Shown: piece by piece, positions 29,050 through 39,011 of the stretch
Layout of the letters: each line of letters begins with the position of its first letter
Numbering within the stretch: the stretch's first letter is position 1
NCBI RefSeq assembly: GCF_000454065.1
Contig: NZ_KE695651.1
Location: 316,258 to 380,257 of the forward strand
Length of the DNA: 64,000 bases
Direction of reading: 5' to 3'
Origin: Brevibacillus thermoruber 423
Lineage (GTDB): Bacteria > Bacillota > Bacilli > Brevibacillales > Brevibacillaceae
Notes under the pieces: model-generated
What the model saw: the letters and a program-made list of their open reading frames with translations, nothing else
What the model was told of the DNA's origin: nothing
Database searches by the model: none
Program-made: the position numbers and the translations under genes

Positions 29050-29060
29050 GGGTAGTGCCA

Positions 29061-29816
29061 ATGGGTGCCGATATCAAAAATGCCAGTCAGCCCTTTCTGA
29101 CCAATGATCAAGTAAAAGCATTGATTGCCAAAAGCCAGAATGGAGATGCCGAGGCCCGCGAGCTTCTCGTCAACAGCAACATCCGGCTGGTGTGGTCTGT
29201 CGTCCAGCGCTTTATCAACCGCGGCTACGAGGCGGACGACCTGTTTCAGATCGGATGCATCGGCCTGCTGAAAGCCGTGGACAAGTTTGACCTGGCGTAC
29301 GACGTCAAATTTTCCACGTACGCCGTGCCGATGATCATCGGGGAAATTCAGCGGTTTTTGCGCGACGACGGGACGGTCAAGGTGAGCCGCTCGCTCAAGG
29401 AGACGGCCAACAAGGTGCGGCGGACAAAAGACGAGCTGTACAAAGTGTACGGCCGGTCGCCGACCATTTCGGAAGTGGCGGAGGCGGTGGGCATCACGCC
29501 GGAAGAGGTGGTGCTGGCCCAGGAAGCGAGCAGGGCGCCGTCGTCGATTCACGAGACGGTGTTTGAAAACGACGGCGATCCGATTACGCTGATTGACCAG
29601 ATTGCCGACGACGGCGTCAACCGATGGTTTGAAAAAATCGCCCTGAAGGACGCCATCAGCCGGCTGAACGAGCGGGAGCAGCTCATTGTCTATCTGCGCT
29701 ACTACAAGGACCAGACCCAATCGGAAGTGGCAGAGCGGCTGGGCATCTCGCAAGTGCAGGTATCGAGGCTGGAAAAGCGCATTTTGCAGACGATCAAGGA
29801 CCAGATTGAGCAGTAA
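29061..29816 (+). CDS. sigF: forespore sigma factor SigF
   Basis: 251 residues. Region 2 (RLVWSVVQRFINRGYEADDLFQIG), region 3, and region 4 (YYKDQTQSEVAERLGISQVQVSRLEKR). First compartment-specific sigma factor of sporulation. ATG at 29061 chosen by homology and AGGGGT eight bases before; the frame is open further upstream into spoIIAB. The terminator stem includes its last codons. Confidence 0.96.
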   Translation: MGADIKNASQPFLTNDQVKALIAKSQNGDAEARELLVNSNIRLVWSVVQRFINRGYEADDLFQIGCIGLLKAVDKFDLAYDVKFSTYAVPMIIGEIQRFLRDDGTVKVSRSLKETANKVRRTKDELYKVYGRSPTISEVAEAVGITPEEVVLAQEASRAPSSIHETVFENDGDPITLIDQIADDGVNRWFEKIALKDAISRLNEREQLIVYLRYYKDQTQSEVAERLGISQVQVSRLEKRILQTIKDQIEQ

Positions 29817-29835
29817 GCTCGTCTGGTCTTTTTTT
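29799..29835 (+). terminator. terminator of the spoIIA operon
   Basis: GACCAGATTGAGC pairs with GCTCG-TCTGGTC, then seven T; the 5' arm lies inside sigF. Confidence 0.9.
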
Positions 29836-29862
29836 GTGGCCGCACAAACGTTTTCCCCGACT

Positions 29863-29893
29863 GCATGACCGGGCCGGCAAACGGCGCATACTA
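29863..29893 (+). promoter_or_regulatory. SigG-type promoter of the spoVA operon
   Basis: GCATG (29863-29867) and a consensus CATACTA -10 (29887-29893), 18-19 base spacing. spoVA is SigG-dependent in B. subtilis. Confidence 0.6.
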
Positions 29894-29928
29894 GCGGAAG
29901 ATCGGCAGGGCACAAAGGAGGGATTGAC

Positions 29929-30543
29929 GTGCAAGAACCTTTGTTTCTGCGACTGCGAAAACGGCTGTCTGTCAAACCGCAGGCGGTGATCACCCTGGGA
30001 GACATCTGCCAGCTCTATTGGGACGGGGAGCGGGAGGCGGCATTGGCGAGGATGCCCGTCTATCGCGTTCAGCCGGAAGACGGCGATTTGATCATCATCG
30101 ATATCATGCAGGTGATTCGCAAGATCCGGACCGCCTATCCGGAAGCCAGTCTGGAGATTCAGGGATCGACGCAGATCATCGTGGAAGTGCTCAACCCGCG
30201 GAAACGACCCAAACCGGTGCTGGTAGCCGCGGTATGGCTGCTGCTGTTCGTCGGGTCGGGTCTCGCGATCATGAACTTTCATACGGACGTGAGCATGCTT
30301 CAGGTCCATCAGCGGATCCACTACCTGATTACCGGGAAGGCAAGCGAGCAGCCGCTGTGGCTGCAAATCCCCTATTCGATCGGGATCGGACTGGGGATGG
30401 TGCTGTTTTTTAATCACTTGTTTAAAAAACGGATCACGGAAGAACCCAGTCCGCTGGAGGTGGAGCTGTTCATGTATCAGCAAAGCCTGGACCAGTATTA
30501 CATCCAGCACGAAAACAAGGAAAACGAGCGGACCAAATCATGA
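29929..30543 (+). CDS. spoVAA: stage V sporulation protein AA
   Basis: 204 residues. N-terminal cytosolic domain (VRPQAVITLGDICQL-like region, residues 13-95) and two membrane spans (about 98-116 and 146-162). Part of the inner-membrane SpoVA complex that moves Ca-dipicolinate into the forespore and out during germination. GTG start after AAGGAGGG. Overlaps spoVAB by four bases. Confidence 0.92.
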   Translation: MQEPLFLRLRKRLSVKPQAVITLGDICQLYWDGEREAALARMPVYRVQPEDGDLIIIDIMQVIRKIRTAYPEASLEIQGSTQIIVEVLNPRKRPKPVLVAAVWLLLFVGSGLAIMNFHTDVSMLQVHQRIHYLITGKASEQPLWLQIPYSIGIGLGMVLFFNHLFKKRITEEPSPLEVELFMYQQSLDQYYIQHENKENERTKS

Positions 30544-30959
30544 ACGCCTGGCAGTATCTGCTGCTGGTGCTGATCGGACTGGGAGGGGGAGTGGCTGTCG
30601 GCAGCGGATTCGTCGCCTTTATCACCGTGCTGGACATCATTCCGCGTCTGACGCAGTTGACCAATGCCCACCGCCACATACGGGCGCTGGAATGGGCGCT
30701 GGTGGCCGGGGCCCTCTTTTTTACGATGGCTGACTTTTTTCAATGGGTGGCCCGTCTGCCGCTGGTGACCACCTCTCTGTACGGCCTCTTGGCCGGTGTG
30801 TTTGTGGGCACGCTGGCGGCGGGATTGACCGAAGTGCTGAACGTGTTTCCGATTTTGGCGAAAAGGCTGAACGTGGACGAAAAGCTGATCGTCCTGCTGA
30901 TGGCGATGGTTTTTGGAAAGATCGGCGGTTCGCTCCTGCAGTGGCTGCTTCGCTTGTAA
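30540..30959 (+). CDS. spoVAB: stage V sporulation protein AB
   Basis: 139 residues, four or five membrane spans with Gly-rich helices (GLGGGVAVGSGFVAF; LLAGVFVGTLAAG). Small membrane subunit of the SpoVA complex. ATGA overlap with spoVAA. Confidence 0.92.
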   Translation: MNAWQYLLLVLIGLGGGVAVGSGFVAFITVLDIIPRLTQLTNAHRHIRALEWALVAGALFFTMADFFQWVARLPLVTTSLYGLLAGVFVGTLAAGLTEVLNVFPILAKRLNVDEKLIVLLMAMVFGKIGGSLLQWLLRL

Positions 30960-31073
30960 TCGAGTGGAAAATACAGCCATTCATAGAAGTGAATAGAAAC
31001 AGGAACCATATGGATGAACCATTGCATACGGTGGCAGGACCGGCGGCACCTATGATCAGAAGGAGTGAACAAG

Positions 31074-31553
31074 ATGGGGACCAAGACGAAAACGTCCAAA
31101 TCGATGCCCATGACGAAGCAACTGTATCAGCAGCAGGCGGCCAAATACCAGCCGAAGCGAAACGTCCTGCTCAACTCGCTGCGCGCCTTTTGGGTAGGCG
31201 GGGCGATCTGCCTCTTGGGACAAATCTTGCAGAACATCTATATCACCTTTTTCGGGTTTACGGAAAAAACCGCAAGCAATCCGACCGTGGCCACCCTGAT
31301 TTTTTTGGCCGTGCTGCTGACCGGCTTGGGCGTCTACGACAACATCGGCCAGTATGCGGGAGCGGGCTCGGCCGTGCCGGTGACCGGGTTTGCCAATTCG
31401 ATCGCCTCGGCCGCGATTGAGCATCGCAGCGAGGGGTTTGTGCTGGGGGTCGGCGGCAACATGTTCAAGCTGGCCGGCTCCGTCATCGTGTTTGGCGTGG
31501 TGGCCGCCTTTGTCGCGGGCGTCCTGAAGACACTCTGGAAGATGTTCACGTAA
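31074..31553 (+). CDS. spoVAC: stage V sporulation protein AC
   Basis: 159 residues, four spans after a basic N-terminus. SpoVAC of B. subtilis behaves as a mechanosensitive channel. Motifs GGAICLLGQ and GAGSAVPVTGFANSIASAAIE are shared with SpoVAE. ATG at 31074 is preferred: AAGGAG lies eight bases upstream and overlaps the alternative GTG at 31065. The 114-base gap before it is the largest in the operon; I see no clear promoter in it. Confidence 0.93.
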   Translation: MGTKTKTSKSMPMTKQLYQQQAAKYQPKRNVLLNSLRAFWVGGAICLLGQILQNIYITFFGFTEKTASNPTVATLIFLAVLLTGLGVYDNIGQYAGAGSAVPVTGFANSIASAAIEHRSEGFVLGVGGNMFKLAGSVIVFGVVAAFVAGVLKTLWKMFT

Positions 31554-31565
31554 GGAGGACAAACG

Positions 31566-32594
31566 GTGGGTAGCCAAGCAGCGGAATTCCGGGTCAGCCG
31601 GCAAACCTGGCAGTTTACCAGGGACGTGCGGCTTGTGTCTTCGGCGACGGCGGTCGGGCCCAAGGAAGGGGAAGGGCCGCTGGGGACGTTTTTTGACAAG
31701 GTGTATGACGACATGTATGCCGGCCAGGATTGCTGGGAGAATGCGGAGCGCCAATTGATGGAGGACGCGGTGCAGTTGGCCCTGGACAAGGCCGGGTTGA
31801 CCGAACAGGATGTCGACGTGATCGTCGCCGGCGACCTGTTAAACCAAAACATTACCACCAACTTTACGGCGGAGCAGTTGGCCATCCCGCTCCTGGGCAT
31901 GTACGGCGCCTGCTCCACGTCAATGCTCACCCTGGCGAACGCGGCGGCGCTGGTGAACGCCGGCTACGTCAACCGGGCGATCGCCGCCTGCAGCAGCCAC
32001 AACGCGACGGCCGAGCGTCAATACCGCTATCCGACCGAATACGGCGGACAGAAGCCGCCCTCTGCCCAATGGACCGTGACGGGGGCGGGGGCGGGACTGG
32101 TCGGTATCGGCGGAAACGGGCCGCGCATCACCTATGCGACCATCGGCAAAGTGGTGGACATGGGCGTGAAGGACCCGTTTGACATGGGATCGGCGATGGC
32201 GCCTGCTGCCGTCTCCACCCTGCAGGCGCATTTCTCCGACACCGGCCGTACCCCGCGCGATTACGATTTGATTGTCACGGGCGACCTGGCCGCCGTCGGG
32301 TATCCCATCGTCAAGGAATGGATGCAAACGGACGGGTATGACATGGAAGGGGTATACAACGACTGCGGCTTGATGGTGTATTCGCCCGACCAGGACGTGT
32401 TCGCGGGCGGCAGCGGCTGTGCCAGCAGCGCCGTGGTCACCTACAGCTACATCGTCGACCAGTTGAACAAAGGGCTGCTGAAAAAAGTGCTGGTGTGCGC
32501 CACCGGCGCTTTGCTCAGCCCGGTCAGCTACCAGCAGGGCAATTCCATCCCGTGCATCGCCCACGCCGTGGCGTTGGAAGGAGGAGAATCGTAA
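31566..32594 (+). CDS. spoVAD: stage V sporulation protein AD
   Basis: 342 residues with a thiolase-like fold ([42 protein letters not shown]). The B. subtilis protein binds dipicolinic acid. GTG start seven bases after AAGGAGG. Its stop codon shares one base with the spoVAEb start. Confidence 0.94.
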   Translation: MGSQAAEFRVSRQTWQFTRDVRLVSSATAVGPKEGEGPLGTFFDKVYDDMYAGQDCWENAERQLMEDAVQLALDKAGLTEQDVDVIVAGDLLNQNITTNFTAEQLAIPLLGMYGACSTSMLTLANAAALVNAGYVNRAIAACSSHNATAERQYRYPTEYGGQKPPSAQWTVTGAGAGLVGIGGNGPRITYATIGKVVDMGVKDPFDMGSAMAPAAVSTLQAHFSDTGRTPRDYDLIVTGDLAAVGYPIVKEWMQTDGYDMEGVYNDCGLMVYSPDQDVFAGGSGCASSAVVTYSYIVDQLNKGLLKKVLVCATGALLSPVSYQQGNSIPCIAHAVALEGGES

Positions 32595-32944
32595 TGGAAT
32601 ACCTCATTGCGTTCGTGGTGGGCGGATTGATCTGCGTCGTGGGCCAACTGCTCATGGACGTCGCCAAACTGACACCTGCCCATGTCATGAGCACGCTGGT
32701 CGTCTCGGGTGTCGTCCTGGACTTTATCGGCGTGTACGACAGGTTGATCGACTTTGCCGGCGCCGGAGTCACGGTGCCGATCACCAGCTTTGGCCACGCG
32801 CTTTATCACGGGGCGATCAGCGAAGCGGAACAACACGGGCTGATCGGCGTTGTCACCGGCATATTCGAGGTTACCAGCGCAGGGATCTCCGCAGCGATCG
32901 CCTTCGGATTCCTGGCGGCGCTTGTCTTCAAACCCAAAGGCTGA
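32594..32944 (+). CDS. spoVAEb: stage V sporulation protein AEb
   Basis: 116 residues, four spans. Resembles SpoVAC ([35 protein letters not shown]). Part of the dipicolinate channel. Start codon coupled to the spoVAD stop (TAATG). Confidence 0.92.
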   Translation: MEYLIAFVVGGLICVVGQLLMDVAKLTPAHVMSTLVVSGVVLDFIGVYDRLIDFAGAGVTVPITSFGHALYHGAISEAEQHGLIGVVTGIFEVTSAGISAAIAFGFLAALVFKPKG

Positions 32945-32952
32945 AAACGGAC

Positions 32953-33615
32953 GTGAGCGGGACGGTGACCCTCATGGGCGGACAACGGCGAAAAGTCATT
33001 CTGGTAACCGACGGCGATCACGTCGCGCAAAAAGCGGTCGAGACCGTCGCCCGGCAGGTCGGCGGCCGCGCAATTTCCCTGTCGGCGGGAAATCCCACGC
33101 CCCTGTCCGGCGAACAGATGGTGGAACTGATCAAGATGGCCGCCTCCGATCCGGTGCTGGTCATGTTTGACGACAACGGCGACTTTGGACAGGGCCAGGG
33201 CGAACGGGCGATCGAATACGTGGTCCGGCATCCCGATATTGAGGTCCTGGGCGCCATCGCCGTCGCCTCCAACACCAAATGGGTGAGGGGAGCGTCGGTG
33301 AGGGTCTCGGTCGACAACCGGGGGCGGATCGTGGACGAGGCGGTGGACAAGGACGGATTTGCCGACGGCTCGCTGGAAAACCGCATTTACGGGGATACGG
33401 TGGACGTCCTCAACGCGCTGCAGGTGCCCAACATCATCGGCATCGGGGACGTCGGCAAGATGCAGGGCAGGGACCATCTGCACAAGGGGTGCCCGGTCAC
33501 ATTGACTGCGGTGAAATGGATACTGGAAAGGAGCGGTTCCCATGGCACAGAAAGACGCGACGAAACGGCGCCCCATCTCGGAACGCGTGGAAGAGAACAA
33601 GGAGTATCTGAATGA
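32953..33615 (+). CDS. spoVAEa: stage V sporulation protein AEa
   Basis: About 213-220 residues, soluble. VILVTDGDHVAQKAVETVA at the N-terminus and VLGAIAVASNTKWVRGASV in the middle are characteristic of SpoVAEa, a peripheral component found on the outside of the spore inner membrane in B. subtilis. The start may be GTG 32953 or ATG 32974; neither has a strong ribosome binding site. Its end overlaps spoVAF by 74 bases. Confidence 0.85.
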   Translation: MSGTVTLMGGQRRKVILVTDGDHVAQKAVETVARQVGGRAISLSAGNPTPLSGEQMVELIKMAASDPVLVMFDDNGDFGQGQGERAIEYVVRHPDIEVLGAIAVASNTKWVRGASVRVSVDNRGRIVDEAVDKDGFADGSLENRIYGDTVDVLNALQVPNIIGIGDVGKMQGRDHLHKGCPVTLTAVKWILERSGSHGTERRDETAPHLGTRGREQGVSE

Positions 33616-35014
33616 AAAGCTGGGGGTGGGCATCAGTTTTGACGTGGGTGTGCATGAGTTTACCGTGGGCGGCACACGTCTCCTGCTGTACTACATAAAC
33701 GGCTTTGCCAGTTCCGACATCATCGTCCAGGTGATGCGCGACCTGAACAATTTGAGGGAGCGGGACATGCAGTCCAATGCGCTTGAGCATTTGTACCACA
33801 AGTACATCCCGTTCTATCAGTTGACCAAGGTGTCCACCACCGACGAGTTTTTGGACAAGCTGCTCGTCGGCCAAGTGGGGATCATCATCGACCGGTCGCC
33901 CGAGGCGATCATCATGGACGCGAAGGTGCTGCCCACCCGTCAGCCGGAAGAACCGGATACGGAGCGAATCGTCCGCGGCGCCCACGACGGGTTTACGGAA
34001 ACGCTGGTGATCAATACCGTTCTGACGCGGCGGCGGATTCGCGACGAGCGGCTGCGTTTTGAAATCATGCAGATCGGGGAGCGGACCAAAACCGATGTGG
34101 CCCTCGCCTACCTCAAGGATGTGGCCAACGAGGAATTGGTCCAGAAGCTGCGGCACCGTCTGCAAAACATCCAGATCGACGGCATTCCCATGGCGGAGAA
34201 AACCGTCGAGGAATTCATCATCGGCAAGTCGTTTAATCCGTTTCCCCTCGTCCGCTATACGGAGCGGCCGGACGTGGCGGCGATCCACCTGCTGGAGGGG
34301 CACGTGCTGGTCTACGTGGACACGTCGCCGAGCGTCATGATCACGCCCGCCACCTATTTTCATCACGTCCAGCACGCCGAGGAGTACCGCCAAACCCCTG
34401 TCGTCGGTGCCTATCTGCGCTGGGTGCGCTTTTTCGGGATTTTCGCCTCCGTCTTTCTGCTGCCGGTCTGGCTGCTTCTGGCGATGCACCCCTCGATGAT
34501 ACCGGATCAGCTCGCCTACATCGGCATCAAGAAAAAGGCGGAAATCCCCCTGCTGGGGCAGTTCGTCCTGGCGGAATTGGGACTCGATCTGATGCGGATG
34601 GCGGCGATTCACACGCCGCAGCCGCTGTCGATCGCGATGGGCCTGCTCGCGGCGATTCTGGTGGGGGAAGTGGCCATCAAGGTGGGCCTGTTTGTGCCCG
34701 AAGTGATCCTCTACCTGGCGGTGGCTGCAGTCGGCATGTTCGCCACCCCCAGTTATGAGCTGGGGCAGGCCAATCGGCTGGTCCGCCTCTTCCTCATCCT
34801 GATGGTCGGCTTTTTTTCCACGACCGGCCTGATGCTTGGCCTGACCGTCGTCCTGGTGGGCTTGGCCTTCACCCGCTCACTGGATACGCCCTACCTCTGG
34901 CCGTTCATTCCATTCAACTACAAGGCGATGAAGGACGTGGTCATCCGCATGGCCGTGCCGATGAAAAACAGGCGGCCGAGCATTGTCCGCTCCCCCGATT
35001 CCTCGCGGCAGTAG
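33542..35014 (+). CDS. spoVAF: stage V sporulation protein AF (GerA-family)
   Basis: 490 residues. Large hydrophilic N-terminal half (1-280) and a C-terminal membrane region with four or five spans (about 300-440), homologous to the A subunit of germinant receptors. Cooperates with the SpoVA channel during germination. AAAGGAG site before ATG. Last gene of the operon. Confidence 0.92.
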   Translation: MAQKDATKRRPISERVEENKEYLNEKLGVGISFDVGVHEFTVGGTRLLLYYINGFASSDIIVQVMRDLNNLRERDMQSNALEHLYHKYIPFYQLTKVSTTDEFLDKLLVGQVGIIIDRSPEAIIMDAKVLPTRQPEEPDTERIVRGAHDGFTETLVINTVLTRRRIRDERLRFEIMQIGERTKTDVALAYLKDVANEELVQKLRHRLQNIQIDGIPMAEKTVEEFIIGKSFNPFPLVRYTERPDVAAIHLLEGHVLVYVDTSPSVMITPATYFHHVQHAEEYRQTPVVGAYLRWVRFFGIFASVFLLPVWLLLAMHPSMIPDQLAYIGIKKKAEIPLLGQFVLAELGLDLMRMAAIHTPQPLSIAMGLLAAILVGEVAIKVGLFVPEVILYLAVAAVGMFATPSYELGQANRLVRLFLILMVGFFSTTGLMLGLTVVLVGLAFTRSLDTPYLWPFIPFNYKAMKDVVIRMAVPMKNRRPSIVRSPDSSRQ

Positions 35015-35030
35015 ACCAGTCGGGGAATTT
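34998..35030 (+). terminator. possible terminator of the spoVA operon
   Basis: ATTCCTCG pairs with CGGGGAAT (one mismatch), then TTTC. The 5' arm is within the end of spoVAF. Confidence 0.45.
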
Positions 35031-35054
35031 TCTGACAATAAAAGCCACGACCCA

Positions 35055-35083
35055 TTGTCAAACGCACTTTATTGTAGTAAATT
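35055..35083 (+). promoter_or_regulatory. SigA promoter of lysA
   Basis: TTGTCA (35055-35060), 17-base spacer, TAAATT (35078-35083). Confidence 0.7.
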
Positions 35084-35116
35084 GAATGGTAAGCCTAACG
35101 GATGCTAGGTGGATAC

Positions 35117-35149
35117 GGCAACTGGCGAATCGCGCTCAGTTGCCTTTCT
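35117..35149 (+). terminator. hairpin in the lysA leader, possible attenuator
   Basis: GGCAACTGGCG pairs with CGC-T-CAGTTGCC, followed by TTTCTGT. It begins only about 27 bases after the predicted transcription start and 59 bases before the lysA ATG. Confidence 0.5.
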
Positions 35150-35207
35150 GTATAAAGACACAACGCAACCGCACGGTATGCAGCAGGAGATTGGAGAGGA
35201 TTTGGGG

Positions 35208-36530
35208 ATGTTTTTGCACGGGACAAGTCGAGTAAACGAATTGGGACATTTGGAAATCGGCGGCTGTGATGTCACCGAGCTGGCTGCCCGGTACGGGACG
35301 CCGCTGTACGTGTACGATGAGGCGCTGATTCGCAGCAAGTGCCGGGCGTACATGGAGGCGTTCCGCCAGTCCGGGTTCCGTTTTCAGGTCGCCTATGCGA
35401 GCAAGGCGTTTTGCACGATGGCGATGTGCAAGCTGGTGGAGGAGGAGGGGCTGTCTCTCGACGTCGTCTCCGGCGGCGAGCTGTACACCGCCCTGCAGGC
35501 CGGGTTTCCCGCCGAGCGCATTCACTTCCACGGCAACAACAAATCAATGGAAGAAATTGTAATGGCATTGGATGCCGGCATCGGCTGTTTCGTCGTCGAC
35601 AACTTTTACGAGCTGGACATCCTCCGGCAGTTGGGCGAGGAGCGAAACGAGAGGGTGGCGGTGCTCCTGCGCGTGACGCCCGGCGTGGAGGCGCATACGC
35701 ACGAATACATTTCCACCGGCCAGCAGGACTCCAAGTTCGGCTTTGACGTCAAGAGCGGGCAGGCACTGGACGCGATCAAGCAGGCCCACGAGAGCGCCTG
35801 GCTGAACCTGCTCGGCGTACACAGCCACATCGGCTCGCAAATCTTCGAGACGGACGGCTTTATCGTCGCCGTCGAGCGGTTGGCGGAACTGCTGCGAGAA
35901 GCAAAGGACCGGTTCGGCTATCTCCCGCAAGTGCTGAACGTCGGCGGCGGCTTTGGCATCCGCTACGTGGAGGGCGACACGCCGCTTCCGCCTGAGGAGT
36001 ACGTCAAGGCGATCACGACAGCCGTGCGGCAGGAACTGACCGCCCGTGACATCCCGCTGCCGGAGCTGTGGATCGAACCGGGCCGCAGCATCGTCGGAGA
36101 GGCGGGCACCACGTTGTATCGCATCGGCTCCCGCAAGGAGATTCCCGACGTGCGCAAATACCTGGCCGTGGACGGCGGGATGACCGACAACCTGCGGCCT
36201 GCGCTGTACCAGGCCCAATACGAGGCGGCTGTCGCCAACCGCATGAACGAACCGGCGACGGAACAGGTCTCCATCGCGGGCAAATGCTGCGAGACGGGGG
36301 ACATGCTGATATGGGATGTCACCCTGCCGCCGGCACAGGCGGGCGACATCCTGGCCGTCACCAGCACCGGCGCCTACGGCTACGCCATGTCCAACAACTA
36401 CAACCGGATCCCGCGCCCCGCGGTCGTCTTTGTCAAAGACGGCGAAGCGGAACTGGTGGTGAAGCGGGAGAGCCTCGCCGATCTGATCCGTCACGACCTG
36501 CTTCCCAAGCGCGCTCAGGTGCTGCGATAA
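35208..36530 (+). CDS. lysA: diaminopimelate decarboxylase
   Basis: 440 residues. PLP enzyme converting meso-diaminopimelate to L-lysine. N-terminus MFLHGTSR is identical to B. subtilis LysA and sets the start. PLP lysine in VAYASKAF (about residue 63), GGGFGIRY phosphate loop, EPGRSIVGEAG, and the CCETGDML and GAYGYAMSNNYN substrate/dimer motifs. Follows spoVA as in Bacillus but has its own promoter. Confidence 0.95.
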   Translation: MFLHGTSRVNELGHLEIGGCDVTELAARYGTPLYVYDEALIRSKCRAYMEAFRQSGFRFQVAYASKAFCTMAMCKLVEEEGLSLDVVSGGELYTALQAGFPAERIHFHGNNKSMEEIVMALDAGIGCFVVDNFYELDILRQLGEERNERVAVLLRVTPGVEAHTHEYISTGQQDSKFGFDVKSGQALDAIKQAHESAWLNLLGVHSHIGSQIFETDGFIVAVERLAELLREAKDRFGYLPQVLNVGGGFGIRYVEGDTPLPPEEYVKAITTAVRQELTARDIPLPELWIEPGRSIVGEAGTTLYRIGSRKEIPDVRKYLAVDGGMTDNLRPALYQAQYEAAVANRMNEPATEQVSIAGKCCETGDMLIWDVTLPPAQAGDILAVTSTGAYGYAMSNNYNRIPRPAVVFVKDGEAELVVKRESLADLIRHDLLPKRAQVLR

Positions 36531-36542
36531 GACAGCGCGTTC

Positions 36543-36571
36543 AAGCCTTCCCGACATCGGGAAGGCTTTTT
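36543..36571 (+). terminator. terminator of lysA
   Basis: AGCCTTCCCGA / TCGGGAAGGCT with a two-base loop gap, then TTTTT. Confidence 0.92.
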
Positions 36572-36616
36572 GCGTCCCGGCGGGGAATTGTTCACCATTT
36601 ATTAATCGTGGGTTTA

Positions 36617-36645
36617 CATGATCTCAAGAGTGGCCTGCCATACTG
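36617..36645 (+). promoter_or_regulatory. SigG-like promoter candidate of the c-di-GMP gene
   Basis: ACATG, exactly 18 bases, then CATACTG; matches the SigG pattern except the last base. Inference from consensus only. Confidence 0.35.
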
Positions 36646-36669
36646 GGGAGCGAGGAGGAAAGATCCACC

Positions 36670-38985
36670 ATGTGGTCGACGTTGCTCAATCGGCTTCAGC
36701 GCTTCTCCATCCTTTCCCTGGACAGGCGCCCCCGCCTTACATCCATGATTGCACAGGAGGTGGGCAAAGGCGCCGCCGTTGTTTTGTTTTACGCAGACAT
36801 CGTCAAAATGACGGCGATTGAAAACCGGTACGGGGACACGGCCGCCAAGCGGGTCCTGCATATTTTTGAGCGGACGCTGCCCGAGGTCTGCCGAGACGTG
36901 TTTGAGATCAAGGGAAAGGTGTTGGCGATCCAAAGGCTGTGGGGGGACGACTTTGCCGTCTACGTCTCATTTTCCTCCGGTTTTCAAGAGGAAGAGTGCC
37001 GGCTGATGTCGATCAGCTTTCAGGAACGGATGGAGATGCAGGTAAACCGCCAGGTCCGTTTTGTCCATCGCGAAGACCTGCGGGTCCACATCGGGTATGC
37101 CCGTTTCCCGGGTGTTGACGTGGTCAAGGAGATGTACACCTCGGTCAAGCATGCTGTGCACATGGCCAAATACGGCGTCACCTCGGAGAAGTACACCCAT
37201 GTGACGCAGTTTCACCGCCTGCTTCAGGACGAAAACATCGACATGCACTACATGCCGATCGTCTCGCTGCGCGACGCTGAACCGCTCGGGTGGGAGGCGT
37301 TGGCCAGGGGGCCGCAGAACACGCCCTTTTACTCCCCGGCGGCGCTGTTCTCCTACGCGGAAGAGACGGATATGGTGTTTCGGCTGGAACACATCTGCCG
37401 CAAACGGGCGTTGGAACAACTGCGCTATCTGAAAACCAGCCAAAAGTTGTTCATCAATATCGATCCACGCGCGATTGACGATCCGTATCTGCTGCGGGGG
37501 GACGTGTTGGGATTGTTGGAACGGTACAGGCTGAATCCCCGCAACATCGTGCTGGAGATCACGGAGCGGCACGCGATTACCAATTACGCGGCGTTCCGCA
37601 AGATCATCGAAGAATATCGGAAAAAAGGGTATCTGGTCGCCGTCGATGACGCGGGGGCCGGGTATTCCAGCCTCGAGTCCATCACGGAGATTTACCCCGA
37701 CTACATCAAACTGGACATGTCGCTCATTCGCAACATTGATGTGGATTCGATCAAGCAGGCGCTGCTGGAGACATTCGTCCAGTTCGCCGAAAAGGTCAAG
37801 TGCAAGATCATCGCCGAAGGGATCGAGACCGAACGGGAGCTGGAAACGCTGATGGAACTGGGTGTCCCCTACGGCCAGGGCTACTATCTGGGCCGGCCGG
37901 CGAGGGGGATGGCGCAGGTCTCCGGCCGGGCGATGAACGTGATCCGCACGGCGCAGGAAACGCGCACGGCAAGGGAGCCAATCCCGCTGGGGGTTACGCC
38001 CGATATGACCGACATTTTGAGCAAGACGGTGTGCGTCGACAAATACGCCAAGGTGCGGCGCGTTCATCACATCTTTGAACAAAACCAGCGGATCGAGAGC
38101 GTGGTCGTCCTGGAAGACGGCAAGCCGATCGGACTGGTGATGCGCTTTCAGCTCTACAAGATCTTGGGCGGCCCGTACGGCATCCCGCTGTACTACGAAC
38201 GTCCCGTTTCGCACATCATGAACACCAATCCGCTCACGGCCAAAAAGGACGACAAGATCGACGACGTGGCCAAACGGGCGATGGCCCGGGACGCGTACCA
38301 CCTCTACGACGTGGTGATCATCACCGGCGAGGAGGAGGAATACGTCGGCATCATCACGGTCCAGAGTCTCTTGGACAAATTGGCCTCCATCAAGCTGGAA
38401 TTGGCTACATCGGCCAACCCGCTGACCGGCCTGCCCGGCAACCTGCAGATCGAGCGGGTGCTGGATCATCGGCTCAGGCGAAACGAGGCGCAGACGGTCA
38501 TCTACTGCGATCTCGACAGGTTCAAGTGGTTCAACGACCGGTACGGCTTCGAAGTGGGCGATCAGATCATCGTCCGGACGGCGGCGCTCTTGAAAGAAGG
38601 GGTGAAGCGCTTTGGCACTCATCACGATTTTATCGGCCACATTGGCGGCGACGACTTTATCGTCATCACCACCCCGGAGTGTGCGGAACCGATCGTCGCG
38701 TTTCTGATCGAGCAGTTCGGGTCGTACTTCGCCGACATCTATGAGAAACGGCGGGTCAGCGACGACTCGATCCTGTCGATGTCGATGGCCGGCGTCAGCC
38801 TGCTTCCCGGCAGGTTTGGCAGCGTGGAGGAAATCGCGCAGCAGGCGGCATGGGTCAAACGGCTGGCGAAGGAGCGGCCCGGAACCGTCTTTGTCTCCGA
38901 CCAGGACAGGGAGTGCGCGGAAGCGAATGACAGCGAAAGAGATTGGACGCGGGCAGAGCAGCGTGGTAAAATGGGGGCGTTATGA
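36670..38985 (+). CDS. GGDEF-EAL-CBS-GGDEF cyclic-di-GMP signalling protein
   Basis: 771 residues, no membrane span. Residues 30-180: GGDEF-like domain with degenerate signature WGDDF (91-95). Residues 185-425: EAL domain with intact catalytic set Glu209 (EAL), Asn263, Glu299, Asp326/Asp327, Lys347, Glu383 and Gln403, so it should hydrolyse c-di-GMP. Residues 440-575: tandem CBS pair, likely an adenine-nucleotide sensor. Residues 585-760: second GGDEF with GGDDF (659-663), possibly active. AGGAGG site 11 bases before ATG. Lies alone between lysA and ppiB. Confidence 0.9.
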   Translation: MWSTLLNRLQRFSILSLDRRPRLTSMIAQEVGKGAAVVLFYADIVKMTAIENRYGDTAAKRVLHIFERTLPEVCRDVFEIKGKVLAIQRLWGDDFAVYVSFSSGFQEEECRLMSISFQERMEMQVNRQVRFVHREDLRVHIGYARFPGVDVVKEMYTSVKHAVHMAKYGVTSEKYTHVTQFHRLLQDENIDMHYMPIVSLRDAEPLGWEALARGPQNTPFYSPAALFSYAEETDMVFRLEHICRKRALEQLRYLKTSQKLFINIDPRAIDDPYLLRGDVLGLLERYRLNPRNIVLEITERHAITNYAAFRKIIEEYRKKGYLVAVDDAGAGYSSLESITEIYPDYIKLDMSLIRNIDVDSIKQALLETFVQFAEKVKCKIIAEGIETERELETLMELGVPYGQGYYLGRPARGMAQVSGRAMNVIRTAQETRTAREPIPLGVTPDMTDILSKTVCVDKYAKVRRVHHIFEQNQRIESVVVLEDGKPIGLVMRFQLYKILGGPYGIPLYYERPVSHIMNTNPLTAKKDDKIDDVAKRAMARDAYHLYDVVIITGEEEEYVGIITVQSLLDKLASIKLELATSANPLTGLPGNLQIERVLDHRLRRNEAQTVIYCDLDRFKWFNDRYGFEVGDQIIVRTAALLKEGVKRFGTHHDFIGHIGGDDFIVITTPECAEPIVAFLIEQFGSYFADIYEKRRVSDDSILSMSMAGVSLLPGRFGSVEEIAQQAAWVKRLAKERPGTVFVSDQDRECAEANDSERDWTRAEQRGKMGAL

Positions 38986-39011
38986 CTCTTCCCACGTCTG
39001 GAGGCAATGGA

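Noticed and set aside
35084-35207. Lysine riboswitch before lysA
   Set aside because: The leader is too short, and the conserved AGAGGTGC start and five-helix junction are absent.
35086-35244. Leader peptide frame starting at ATG 35086 before lysA
   Set aside because: No ribosome binding site, no lysine run, and it would overlap lysA out of frame.
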